From NCBI RefSeq assembly GCF_900102025.1, contig NZ_FNAU01000001.1, positions 124,001 through 188,000 on the forward strand: a stretch of DNA of 64,000 nucleotides. The letters are read 5' to 3'. Numbering within the stretch: the first letter of the stretch is position 1; every line of letters begins with the position of its first letter. Origin of the DNA: Actinobaculum suis. GTDB lineage: Bacteria; Actinomycetota; Actinomycetes; Actinomycetales; Actinomycetaceae. Made by a program: the position numbers and the translations under genes. Below the pieces are notes generated by a model, which worked only from the letters and a program-made list of their open reading frames with translations, was not told the DNA's origin and did no database searches. This document shows positions 54,043 to 62,201 of this stretch, piece by piece.

Positions 54043-57000
54043 TTACGGCTGGTTTTCGGCGGTGGCATTCTCTTCAGACGTGGATTCCGGTAGCACTTCC
54101 GCGAGGCGTTGCGAGACAACGGTAGACACCCCATCCTCGCGCATCGAAATGCCGTAAATCGTATCGGCGATTTCCATCGTACGTTTTTGGTGGGTAATAA
54201 CCAGCAGCTGCGAGTTTTCTTTCAACATGGAGAAAATCTGCAGGAGGCGGGAAAGATTAACATCGTCGAGCGCCGCTTCCACCTCATCCATCACATAGAA
54301 CGGGGATGGCCGGGCCATAAAAATCGCCACTAGGAAGGCAATCGCCGTCAGCGACCTTTCCCCACCGGAAAGCAAAGATAGCCGCCGCACACGTTTACCG
54401 GGCGGGCGCGCCTCAATTTCGATTCCCGTGGTCAGCACGTCCTCCGGCGCGGTTTGGACAAGCCGCCCTTCACCACCCGGGAACAGTTTTTCGAATACTT
54501 CCACGAAGCGGGCAGAAACATCGGCAATCGCGGAAGTCATAATCGTCTCTACGCGTGTATCCACATCCTTGACGATTTCCAGCAAATCCGCCCGGGTTTT
54601 TCGTAAGTCCGCTAATTGGTCTGCCAAGTATTGTTGGCGTTCCGCCAAAGCAGCATGTTCCTCCAAAGCTAGGGGATTAATTTTACCCAAGCGCGCCAGT
54701 TGCCGTTGTGCCTTCGCCAGCCGCTTCTCTTGCTCTTCACGCACATAAGGAACCTCACCCTCGGCGGTGGGAACCGGCATATGCGGGCCGTATTCCGCCA
54801 CCAAAGTTTCCAGTGGCATACCCAGCTCCGACGCTGACTTTTCCCCCAGCTGCTCGTAGCGCAAACGCTGTTGAGATGCGGCTAGTTCCCGTTGATGGCT
54901 CGCATCATCAAGCTCCCGCCCGCGAGAATTGAGAGAATCGAGCCGGGAACGCAAGGCCGTGAGCGCGGCGTCCAGTTCCTCCCGTTCCTTTTCCGCCCGC
55001 TGGCGTTGCTGGTCGATATTGGCCACCAAGGCCGCAGCATGAGAAAGTGCTTGCCGCGCCCACAGTTCGACCTGCGCTGCCGATTTTTCCGCGGCCGCCC
55101 GCCGTTGCGCCGCGCGCGCTTCTCGCTCGATGCGTTCCTCCGCCGCCTGGGCACTCCGGTCCAAGGCATCGGCCCGGCCCATAATCGCCCGGTAACGTTC
55201 TTCCTTCGTACGTACCGCAAGACGCGCTTCCGTTTCCTGTTGCCGTGCCAGCCGTGCCGCCTGCGCCGCTGCTTGTTTTACGGTTTCCAGTTGTGCTAGC
55301 AACGCTTCCGGAGTTTGCGGAACTTGCGAGGGCGAAGAATGCGAAGTTCCGGGCGCCTGTGAGCTAGGGGTTCCGGATGCCTCCGCGCTAGCAGACGCAA
55401 CCGCGCCCGCGCCGAAAACCGTAAGTTCGATACCGGGTGGAAGCTCAACGGCGTCGGCATTTTGTTGAGTGGCCACGCGGTTTTCTAGCTCGGATACCCG
55501 GTCGCTTTGTTTGGCAATGTCTTGCGCCAAAGCTTCCAAACGCGCCACGGCGCGGTTTTCTTCTGCCTGCGCGGCCGCCAGGGTTTGCCGCAAGGCTCCC
55601 AATTCCGCGGTTTTGGCGGCGACGAAAGAATCACGCGAAGCCAGTTGCTCACCCGTTTCGGTATGTATTGCCTGCCGGGAAGCGGTTTCTTCCCGTGCCC
55701 GCGCAAGCTCTTGCGTAGCGGTTTCCACCACAGTCTCGGTTTCGGTTACTTCCTGCCGGGCCTCTTCGTAGCGGGCCTGCCGAGCCAAAACCGCCGCCCC
55801 GCTCCCCTGTCCGCCCCGCACATGCGCCGCCTCCAAGATCTCGCCAGCCGCCGTGACCACGCGCGGAGCGCCAGCTTCCACAAGTTTTCGAGCCGTCACC
55901 AAATCCGCCGCGAGCGCCGTGCCGGCTAATTGTGCGCGCAAAGCCGCAGCGGCCGGACCCGAAAACTGCAAAGCGTCACGCGCCCGAATCGCGGCTTCGG
56001 TGTCAATTGTGCTGGCAGTTGCCGTAAATGCCGCTTCGAGGGCTTGATCCAGAACGTTTTCAGGAACGGATGTGTGGGCGCCAGCGGCGGCTGCCGTGGA
56101 TGCGGCGGCGGATGCGGGGGTGCCAGCGGCGGCTGCCGTGGATGCGGCGGCGTCAGCGGGATCTTTTGCGGAGGCGTTTTCGGGAACATCTGCGGAACTG
56201 TTTTCGGGTGCTCCCGGCACGGCCGCAATAGTGATGTCTAGGTGGCCTGCTTTTTCGGCGTGAGCTTTCCGCAGCAGGTCTACGGCGTCGGCGAGAGTAT
56301 TTACGACGACGCCGCTAGCCGCGCCACCCAACGCTGCTTCGGCTGCTGCCTCCCACCCGGGAAGCGCGGTCACAGATTCACGGGCGAGCCCACGAGCATG
56401 GGGCAAGGCCCAAGCCGTGGCATCTGCGGGTGCCAAAGACTGCGCGAGGGTTTCAGCTGTGGCGCGCGCGGAAGCTAACCGTTCGCGGGCCTGATTCAAA
56501 GTGGTACGGGCGCTGTCTTCTGCTGCTTTGGCACTGGCGAGGCGCTGCGCGGCGGCCTCGTGCGCTTGCTGGAGGGAATTGTCAGTTTCCGCGGAATTAG
56601 TTCCGGCGAGGGCCGCTTCTGCTTCCGCGACCGCTTTTTGGGCCGCGCGGGCACGCTGCGCGGCGGCTTCCTGTTCCGCAGTTACGCGCGTTTTTTCGCT
56701 GGTAAGTACTTCCAGGCGAGTGCGGGCCGTATTGAGCTGGCCGGCCAGGCGGGCCGCGTTTTCTCGTTGGTCGGCAATCTGCCGGTTGACAGCCGCGTAG
56801 GCGCTATCGGCTTCCCGTTCTTTACTTTCGGCTTCTTCACGCTGGCTAATCGCCGCATTGAGAACGTCTTGGGCGGCGGTTGCTTGGGCGCTCAGCTCTT
56901 CTTCTTCCGCACGAGCTTTGCGGGCACGCGCCCGTATATCTTCCGGGTTTTCGCCGCGCTCTGCGCTACCCGTAGCCGCGCGTAGGGAACGTTGCCGTTC

Positions 57001-57924
57001 TTGCGCTAGTTGCACTAAGGAACGCGATCTTTCTTCCAGGGAGCTCACCTGCTGCCACTGGCGCGTGAACTGAGCAACAGTTGGAGCGGCTTTTGCGACC
57101 GCGGCTTCGGCGGCGGCGACTTCTTCGCGCACCCGCGCGGTTTCTTGCTTGTTTTCTGCGCGTAATTCGCGTATTTCGGCCTCGCTCACCGTATCGGCTT
57201 GCATGCGCGCGGCCTGTTGGGCGGCGTCGTCAGCTAATAGGCGCGCACGGGCATCCCTTTCCGTGGCTTGAATAACTTGGGCGCGGCGCGCAGCTTCGGC
57301 TTGTTTGGCCAAAGGTCCGAGCTGGCGGCGCAGTTCCGCACTGAGATCTTCTACCCGGGTGAAAGACTCTTTCATGCCTTCGAGTTTGCGTAAGGCGCGT
57401 TCTTTGCGCCGCCGGTGTTTGAGTACCCCGGCTGCTTCTTCAATAATGCCGCGGCGTTCTTCCGGGGTGGCGGTGAGCACTTGGTCGAGCCGGCCTTGGC
57501 CGATAATGACGTGCATTTCCCGGCCCATACCGGTATCGGAAAGCAGTTCTTGGATGTCGAGGAGGCGGGCTGGGGAACCGTTGATTTCGTATTCGGAACC
57601 ACCATTACGGAAAAGCCGCCGCGTGATTGTCACTTCCACGTAGTCAATCGGCAAAGCACCGTCTGAGTTATCGATAGTAAGTGACACTTCGGCGCGGCCG
57701 AGGGCAGGACGCTTTGCGGTGCCGGCAAAAATAACATCCGACATTTGCCCGCCGCGCAGGGATTTGGCTCCCTGTTCGCCCATAACCCAAGCGAGAGCAT
57801 CGACGACGTTAGACTTTCCGGAACCATTGGGCCCAACTATTGCGTTGATTCCGGGTTCGAAACGCATCGTCGTCGAAGTAGCAAAGGATTTAAATCCACG
57901 CATGACCAACGACTTCAAATGCAC
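54043..57924 (-). CDS. smc: Chromosome segregation protein SMC
   Basis: 1293 residues from GTG 57924 (MHLKSLVMRGFKSFATS, the usual SMC start). Walker A VGPNGSGKSNVVDALAW near residue 32-48; two long coiled coils; hinge about 500-690; ABC signature LLSGGERSLTAIAFLVA and Walker B FYVMDEVEAALDD at the C-terminal head. Forms the condensin core with ScpAB. The hinge holds an Ala/Thr-rich insert of about 45 residues with an internal duplication (GCCAGCGGCGGCTGCCGTGG twice, near 56080 and 56123). A second Ser/Gln/Pro linker lies near 870-910. No ribosome site is obvious. Confidence 0.96.
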   Translation of the reverse strand: MHLKSLVMRGFKSFATSTTMRFEPGINAIVGPNGSGKSNVVDALAWVMGEQGAKSLRGGQMSDVIFAGTAKRPALGRAEVSLTIDNSDGALPIDYVEVTITRRLFRNGGSEYEINGSPARLLDIQELLSDTGMGREMHVIIGQGRLDQVLTATPEERRGIIEEAAGVLKHRRRKERALRKLEGMKESFTRVEDLSAELRRQLGPLAKQAEAARRAQVIQATERDARARLLADDAAQQAARMQADTVSEAEIRELRAENKQETARVREEVAAAEAAVAKAAPTVAQFTRQWQQVSSLEERSRSLVQLAQERQRSLRAATGSAERGENPEDIRARARKARAEEEELSAQATAAQDVLNAAISQREEAESKEREADSAYAAVNRQIADQRENAARLAGQLNTARTRLEVLTSEKTRVTAEQEAAAQRARAAQKAVAEAEAALAGTNSAETDNSLQQAHEAAAQRLASAKAAEDSARTTLNQARERLASARATAETLAQSLAPADATAWALPHARGLARESVTALPGWEAAAEAALGGAASGVVVNTLADAVDLLRKAHAEKAGHLDITIAAVPGAPENSSADVPENASAKDPADAAASTAAAAGTPASAAASTAAAAGAHTSVPENVLDQALEAAFTATASTIDTEAAIRARDALQFSGPAAAALRAQLAGTALAADLVTARKLVEAGAPRVVTAAGEILEAAHVRGGQGSGAAVLARQARYEEARQEVTETETVVETATQELARAREETASRQAIHTETGEQLASRDSFVAAKTAELGALRQTLAAAQAEENRAVARLEALAQDIAKQSDRVSELENRVATQQNADAVELPPGIELTVFGAGAVASASAEASGTPSSQAPGTSHSSPSQVPQTPEALLAQLETVKQAAAQAARLARQQETEARLAVRTKEERYRAIMGRADALDRSAQAAEERIEREARAAQRRAAAEKSAAQVELWARQALSHAAALVANIDQQRQRAEKEREELDAALTALRSRLDSLNSRGRELDDASHQRELAASQQRLRYEQLGEKSASELGMPLETLVAEYGPHMPVPTAEGEVPYVREEQEKRLAKAQRQLARLGKINPLALEEHAALAERQQYLADQLADLRKTRADLLEIVKDVDTRVETIMTSAIADVSARFVEVFEKLFPGGEGRLVQTAPEDVLTTGIEIEARPPGKRVRRLSLLSGGERSLTAIAFLVAIFMARPSPFYVMDEVEAALDDVNLSRLLQIFSMLKENSQLLVITHQKRTMEIADTIYGISMREDGVSTVVSQRLAEVLPESTSEENATAENQP

Positions 57925-57998
57925 GGCATCAAGGATAATCGATGCCGCCCGCGCAAGCCCGGACGCCACCCAATGGCGAGCCGCGGTACCGGCCGCCA

Positions 57999-58150
57999 GC
58001 ACCAATTCCGCGGTTTGTGTTGGGCCCGGTTCTCGGACCTCGGGGCTAATTCCGCGGTTTGTGTGGGGCAGTTTTCGCGGAATTAGTAGTTACGGGTTTC
58101 GTGCGGAGCGGCCGCGCCGCTTCCCGAAACCAATTCCGCGGTTTGTGCCA
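57999..58150. repeat. Cluster of four CGCGGAATT elements upstream of smc
   Basis: Cores at 58004-58012 (minus), 58048-58056 (minus), 58076-58084 (plus) and 58132-58140 (minus); a fifth at 58758-58766 (plus) lies at the folC end. Minus copies share CACAAACCGCGGAATTRG. The gap 57925-58239 between ndk and smc contains no gene and should contain the smc promoter. Confidence 0.85.
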
Positions 58151-58239
58151 TGCTGCCGGCTGCGGCCTGCTGGCAACAAAAACTGGGTACGAGCATGGCG
58201 CCCGCACCCAGCCTGATTATTGATTTGTCTTTTCCGCGT

Positions 58240-58653
58240 TTATGCGAACCAGATGGAAATTTCCCTTTCCGCATTTTCCGGGGAATCCGACGCGTGAATA
58301 AGGTTACGCATATTTCCGTCTTCCCAGGACCGGCCGAAATCGCCGCGGATGGTGCCCGGCTGTGCTTCGAGCGGATCGGTGGCACCCACAATTTGCCGTA
58401 CCGCCGCTACCACTCCATGCCCGGTCACAACGCCAATCACGACTGGCCCAGACGTCATGTAGCTTTCTACATCCGGGTAGAAAGGCTTATCCGTAATGTG
58501 GGAATAATGCTGTCCCAGCCGTTCCTTATCCAGGTTCGTCAGCTCGAGCTTTTCGAAAGCAAAGCCCTTCTTTTCAATCCGGCCCAAAATTTCACCCAAA
58601 AGCCCGCGCTCCAGGGCATCCGGTTTCACGATTATAAATACCCGTTCGGTCAT
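58240..58653 (-). CDS. ndk: Nucleoside diphosphate kinase
   Basis: 137 residues from MTERVFIIVKPDALERGLLG (ATG 58653, GGGAGGAT upstream; the longer frame is not coding). RGDFGRSWEDGNMRNLIHAS holds the phospho-histidine His120. Transfers gamma-phosphate among NTPs and NDPs. Some common contacts differ (GRSWEDGNMRN instead of GRNVIHGSDS spacing), but length and active site are intact. Follows folC by 115 bases. Confidence 0.93.
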   Translation of the reverse strand: MTERVFIIVKPDALERGLLGEILGRIEKKGFAFEKLELTNLDKERLGQHYSHITDKPFYPDVESYMTSGPVVIGVVTGHGVVAAVRQIVGATDPLEAQPGTIRGDFGRSWEDGNMRNLIHASDSPENAEREISIWFA

Positions 58654-58768
58654 GAGGCGATCCTCCCATGAATTTGCCGGCTGTGCACACAAGTCCGCTA
58701 CGTGGGTATCTGCACCAATGTGTACTCTTCCGCCCGTTATGCCAGCCGCACACAAAGCGCGGAATTAG

Positions 58769-60544
58769 TTATTCGGCGCCGTCAGGGGCTTTTTTACCCA
58801 TGAGCCGCCGGGCTTCGCCAACCAGTTCAATCGAACCGGTTACTACAACCACCGGCGTGATCATCGGCTCCGGGTTGTCTTCTTCAGCGAGGCCGGCCGC
58901 CGTATCGATGGCGTTCATCAGATTGCGTTCTACGCTCACGCGGTCTTCTCCGAAAACATCGCGCGCAATTTCTGCCAGATCGTCTGCGTCCATAGCCCGC
59001 GTGGTCGGCATATCGGTAACTACTACCGATTCGAAAATTGGTTCAAAGAAACCGAGCGTGCCTTCTACGTCTTTGTCTGCCATCATGGCGATCACGCCAA
59101 CGCGCCGGCCCGGATAGTATTCCGCGAGCGCCCGGGCGGTAGCTTCTGCCCCGGCCGGGTTGTGCGCAGCATCTACCACAACCGTGGGAGAAGAGCGCAC
59201 CACTTCCAAGCGGCCGGGTGAAGAAACTGCCATAAAAGCGTGTTCCACTACGTCCCCAGAAAGCGCGCCACCATCGCGGAAAGCTTCCACCGCTCCCAAA
59301 GCTAAAGCCGCATTTTCCGCCTGGAAATCTCCGCGCAAAGCCAGCGGAATATCTTCGTAAGTAGCGGCCGGGGTACGAATAGAAATCAGTTGCCCGCCAA
59401 CTGCGGTTTCCCGGTTCAGTACTTCCAGATCGCGGCCATAAACTTCCAAACGACCGTGCTGCGCACGAGTTTTATCCGCAATAATATCGAGCACCGAAGG
59501 GGTTTGCGTCGCACTAATAACCGCCGCTCCCGGTTTAATAATCCCAACCTTCTCATGTGCAATTTCTTCCACCGAAGCTCCCAACCACCGTTGGTGGTCC
59601 AAAGCAATCGGCGTCAATACTGCTACCGAAGAATCGATAACATTCGTGGCGTCCCATTCCCCGCCCATGCCGACCTCTACTACGGCCACGTCCACGGGCG
59701 CATACGCAAATGCCTGGTATGCCATTACCACGAACACCTCGAAGAAGCTCATCCGCGGCCCGCCTGCCTCCACACTCTGTTTATCCACGAGCTCCACGAA
59801 AGGCGCCACATCTTCCCACGCCTGAATGAAATCTTCCCGCGAAATTGCGGCGCCATTAATTGAAATCCGCTCCCGTACGTTCTCCAAATGTGGGGAAGTA
59901 AAACGCCCAGTATGCAGACCCATTTCGCGTAGTAGTGCTTCAATCATCCGTGCCGTGGAGGTTTTCCCGTTCGTACCGGTGACGTGCACGCTCCGGTACG
60001 AGTTTTGAGGATTACCCATCATATCCAAGCAGTCCCGCACGCGTTGCAAACTCGGTTGCACCTTATGTTCCGGCGCGCGCGTAAGAATCTGCTGATAGAT
60101 TGCGTCCACCTCGGCATCCAAAGCTGCGGTTGCCGCAAGGTCCGCGAGCGGTCCCGTTTCAGGTTCGGGTTGTGCCTTCACGTCTTCGACGACGCTCGGA
60201 TCCGGCCCGGCGATTAATTCCGATCCCAAGAGGATCTGCAAAGCTTCACTCAGCTCCGCTTCCTCTGCGTTTTCCGCCTCTCCGGCAGCTGCACGTTCTT
60301 GCTCCGCGTCATCAAGGGCATTGAATTCTATGATCTTACGAATTTCGGCATTTTCTATCGCGGCTTTTTCCGGGTTCGCGCTACTTTCCCGGTTCACGCT
60401 GCTTCCCGGGTTCACACTATTCCCCGAGTTCACACTGTTCCCCGGGTTCACACCGCTTCCCGGGTTCGCACTGTTCACCGGGTTCGCAGCGCTTCCTGGG
60501 TTCGCGCCACTCACGCCAAAAGACGAACCATCGTTCTTCTTCAT
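58769..60544 (-). CDS. folC: Dihydrofolate synthase / folylpolyglutamate synthase
   Basis: 591 residues from ATG 60544, with AGGAGG five bases upstream (the frame is open to 60565). Catalytic part from about 125: VHVTGTNGKTSTARMIEALL (P-loop), GRFTSPHLENVRERI (Omega loop), VAVVEVGMGGEWDATNV, DAAHNPAGAEATARAL. Adds glutamate to dihydropteroate or folate. The first 60 residues are Asn/Ser/Gly/Pro repeats (NPGSGVNPGNSVNSGNSVNP) from an 18-bp-type repeat at about 60368-60510; typical FolC is about 430-480 residues. Confidence 0.94.
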   Translation of the reverse strand: MKKNDGSSFGVSGANPGSAANPVNSANPGSGVNPGNSVNSGNSVNPGSSVNRESSANPEKAAIENAEIRKIIEFNALDDAEQERAAAGEAENAEEAELSEALQILLGSELIAGPDPSVVEDVKAQPEPETGPLADLAATAALDAEVDAIYQQILTRAPEHKVQPSLQRVRDCLDMMGNPQNSYRSVHVTGTNGKTSTARMIEALLREMGLHTGRFTSPHLENVRERISINGAAISREDFIQAWEDVAPFVELVDKQSVEAGGPRMSFFEVFVVMAYQAFAYAPVDVAVVEVGMGGEWDATNVIDSSVAVLTPIALDHQRWLGASVEEIAHEKVGIIKPGAAVISATQTPSVLDIIADKTRAQHGRLEVYGRDLEVLNRETAVGGQLISIRTPAATYEDIPLALRGDFQAENAALALGAVEAFRDGGALSGDVVEHAFMAVSSPGRLEVVRSSPTVVVDAAHNPAGAEATARALAEYYPGRRVGVIAMMADKDVEGTLGFFEPIFESVVVTDMPTTRAMDADDLAEIARDVFGEDRVSVERNLMNAIDTAAGLAEEDNPEPMITPVVVVTGSIELVGEARRLMGKKAPDGAE

Positions 60545-60597
60545 CCAATCCTCCTGTGCAGACACCGCCCAAGGCTACCCCGAAATCACTTCACCTC

Positions 60598-60672
60598 GAA
60601 GTGTTAGCTCATCACTGTGCTGGCGAAGTGTTAGCTCATCACTGTGCCCGAAGTGTTAGCTCATCACTGTGC
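60598..60672. repeat. Three 23-bp direct repeats upstream of folC
   Basis: GAAGTGTTAGCTCATCACTG plus TGC occurs identically at 60598-60620, 60625-60647 and 60650-60672, spaced by 4 and 2 bases. They lie 54-128 bases upstream of the folC ATG and downstream of the sortase stop, so they may be regulator sites for folC or a slippage tract. Confidence 0.9.
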
Positions 60673-60780
60673 TGGGCAGGGCAGGCAATTTCGCGCTAGA
60701 GGTTTCAGCTATGTGCCGCCGGTTTCCGCTGTGCCGCTTGCCTGCTACTCTCCGCTAGCACCTATGCGCCGCCGGCCATA

Positions 60781-61950
60781 CTATGCGCCGCCAGCCTGAC
60801 CCATCGCACCGGCCCGACCTGTCCCACCGGCCCGACCCGTCCCGCTGGCCGGGCTTAGGTGCGCTGCCGGTTTCCGTTTTGCGTTCTTTTTGCGACGCGG
60901 CGCCGCATAGAAATAGAAAACGCAACAGCATACAAACGCAAGCAACCACCATACGATCCACCATGGAAAGTGCGGTAGATCGCTCGGAGCACCGGCCACG
61001 GCGTCGCTCGGGGTGGGAAGCACCCGTTCCCCGGTAACCACAATTCTTTGCGTATTAATACCTAACGGAGTGCACGTGATGAGCGTCGCCAGATCGCGAT
61101 TTGGATCAGCCCTAATGCTCTCTACATCTTCTGGTTCCACAACTTGAATATCCACCACGCGGTAGACCAGCACTTCATCAAAAACTTCGATCGAAAACTC
61201 GTCACCTTTTTCCACGCGGTCCAAGTGCGTGAACATAGCCTGTTCTGCCAGTCCGCGATGTGCCGTGATCACCGTGCGGGTACCTTCCCCGCCCACCGGC
61301 AACGCGGTACCTTGCAGGTGGCCGGCACCGCGGAGCAGGGTCGCATCCGAAGTTCCGTGGTAAATAGGTAGGTCGACGTCGGCCGCGGGTACCTTGATCC
61401 GCCCCATCAAACCGTCGCTTTGTACTTTTAGTTGTTCCTCATAGGGAAGTACGCCATATTCTTCCGGAGTTTTAATACTGGCCTGCGTCTCGTTCAGGGT
61501 CGGTACGTGACCGGCAATATCGACCATTCCCCCGCCCCGCAAAGCTTGGTTATATTCTTCGGCGCGCGCAATCTGCTCATTTGCGGGTGGGTCAGCCGCG
61601 ATCGCCAAGGCGTTATAGGCATCAACCAGCTTGGCCTGGCGATACTGATTCACCCACTGTGCAGCCTGTGGATAAAGGAAAACAGTAACACCGACGAGCG
61701 CTAGGATCGCGGCAACTGCAGGCAGAAGATAAGCACCAAGACGAGTGCGAGATTTATGAGCCGGCGCTACGGCAGCCACTTTCGAAGCTTTTTCCTGTGC
61801 AGGTAGCGCCGACTGTGCAGGCACCCCCGATGCTACTGGCGTATTGGCCTCGGGACCTGGGTGAGTAAAGCTTTTCGTACCGCCGGCACCCGGCCGCGGT
61901 GTGGGTTCGGGCGCTGTTTCAGGAATTTTTGCGGGCGGATTATCTGACAT
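60781..61950 (-). CDS. Class C (pilin-polymerising) sortase
   Basis: 389 residues. Pro/Thr-rich cytoplasmic tail (1-66), helix 72-93, extracytoplasmic sortase fold with ITAHRG (His231), ATLITCTPLGINTQRI (Cys293, Arg302), and a second helix (WWIVWWLLAFVCCCVFYFY, about 330-348) ending in a basic tail. Two helices and the long N-lobe are typical of SrtC. I do not see the DPW/DPF lid motif; the segment TPEEYGVLPYEEQLKV takes that place. Catalyses lysine-linked polymerisation of the pilin encoded just upstream. Confidence 0.93.
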   Translation of the reverse strand: MSDNPPAKIPETAPEPTPRPGAGGTKSFTHPGPEANTPVASGVPAQSALPAQEKASKVAAVAPAHKSRTRLGAYLLPAVAAILALVGVTVFLYPQAAQWVNQYRQAKLVDAYNALAIAADPPANEQIARAEEYNQALRGGGMVDIAGHVPTLNETQASIKTPEEYGVLPYEEQLKVQSDGLMGRIKVPAADVDLPIYHGTSDATLLRGAGHLQGTALPVGGEGTRTVITAHRGLAEQAMFTHLDRVEKGDEFSIEVFDEVLVYRVVDIQVVEPEDVESIRADPNRDLATLITCTPLGINTQRIVVTGERVLPTPSDAVAGAPSDLPHFPWWIVWWLLAFVCCCVFYFYAAPRRKKNAKRKPAAHLSPASGTGRAGGTGRAGAMGQAGGA

Positions 61951-62041
61951 CCTGGACGCACCTTCTTTCTCGGGTTTTTGGTCTTCTTTCGCGGGTTTTG
62001 AAGCGAAGTGGTCATGGAACGCGAAATGTGACAGGTGGAAT

Positions 62042-62092
62042 CAAGTGAAATGCGGAAAGCGAGATGTGGCAAGTGAAATGCGGAAAGCGAGA
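62042..62092. repeat. Direct repeat in the pilin-sortase gap
   Basis: CAAGTGAAATGCGGAAAGCG plus AGA at 62042-62064 and again at 62070-62092 (28-base period), with related GCGAAATGTG words just before. Non-coding, between the pilin hairpin and the sortase start. Confidence 0.8.
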
Positions 62093-62119
62093 ACCAAATG
62101 GAAAATGGAAGCCGGCAAA

Positions 62120-62177
62120 TATTCCCCCGCACCTACCCCGCAGGAAAAACCCAAGCGGAGAAAGATGCGGGGGAATA
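62120..62177 (-). terminator. Long-stem hairpin between pilin and sortase genes
   Basis: TATTCCCCCGCA (62120-62131) and TGCGGGGGAATA (62166-62177) are perfect 12-base complements with a 34-base loop, 25 bases beyond the pilin stop. It may reduce read-through so the pilin is made in excess of its sortase. Confidence 0.65.
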
Positions 62178-62201
62178 AATGGCGACCTAGCTAACTAGGG
62201 T

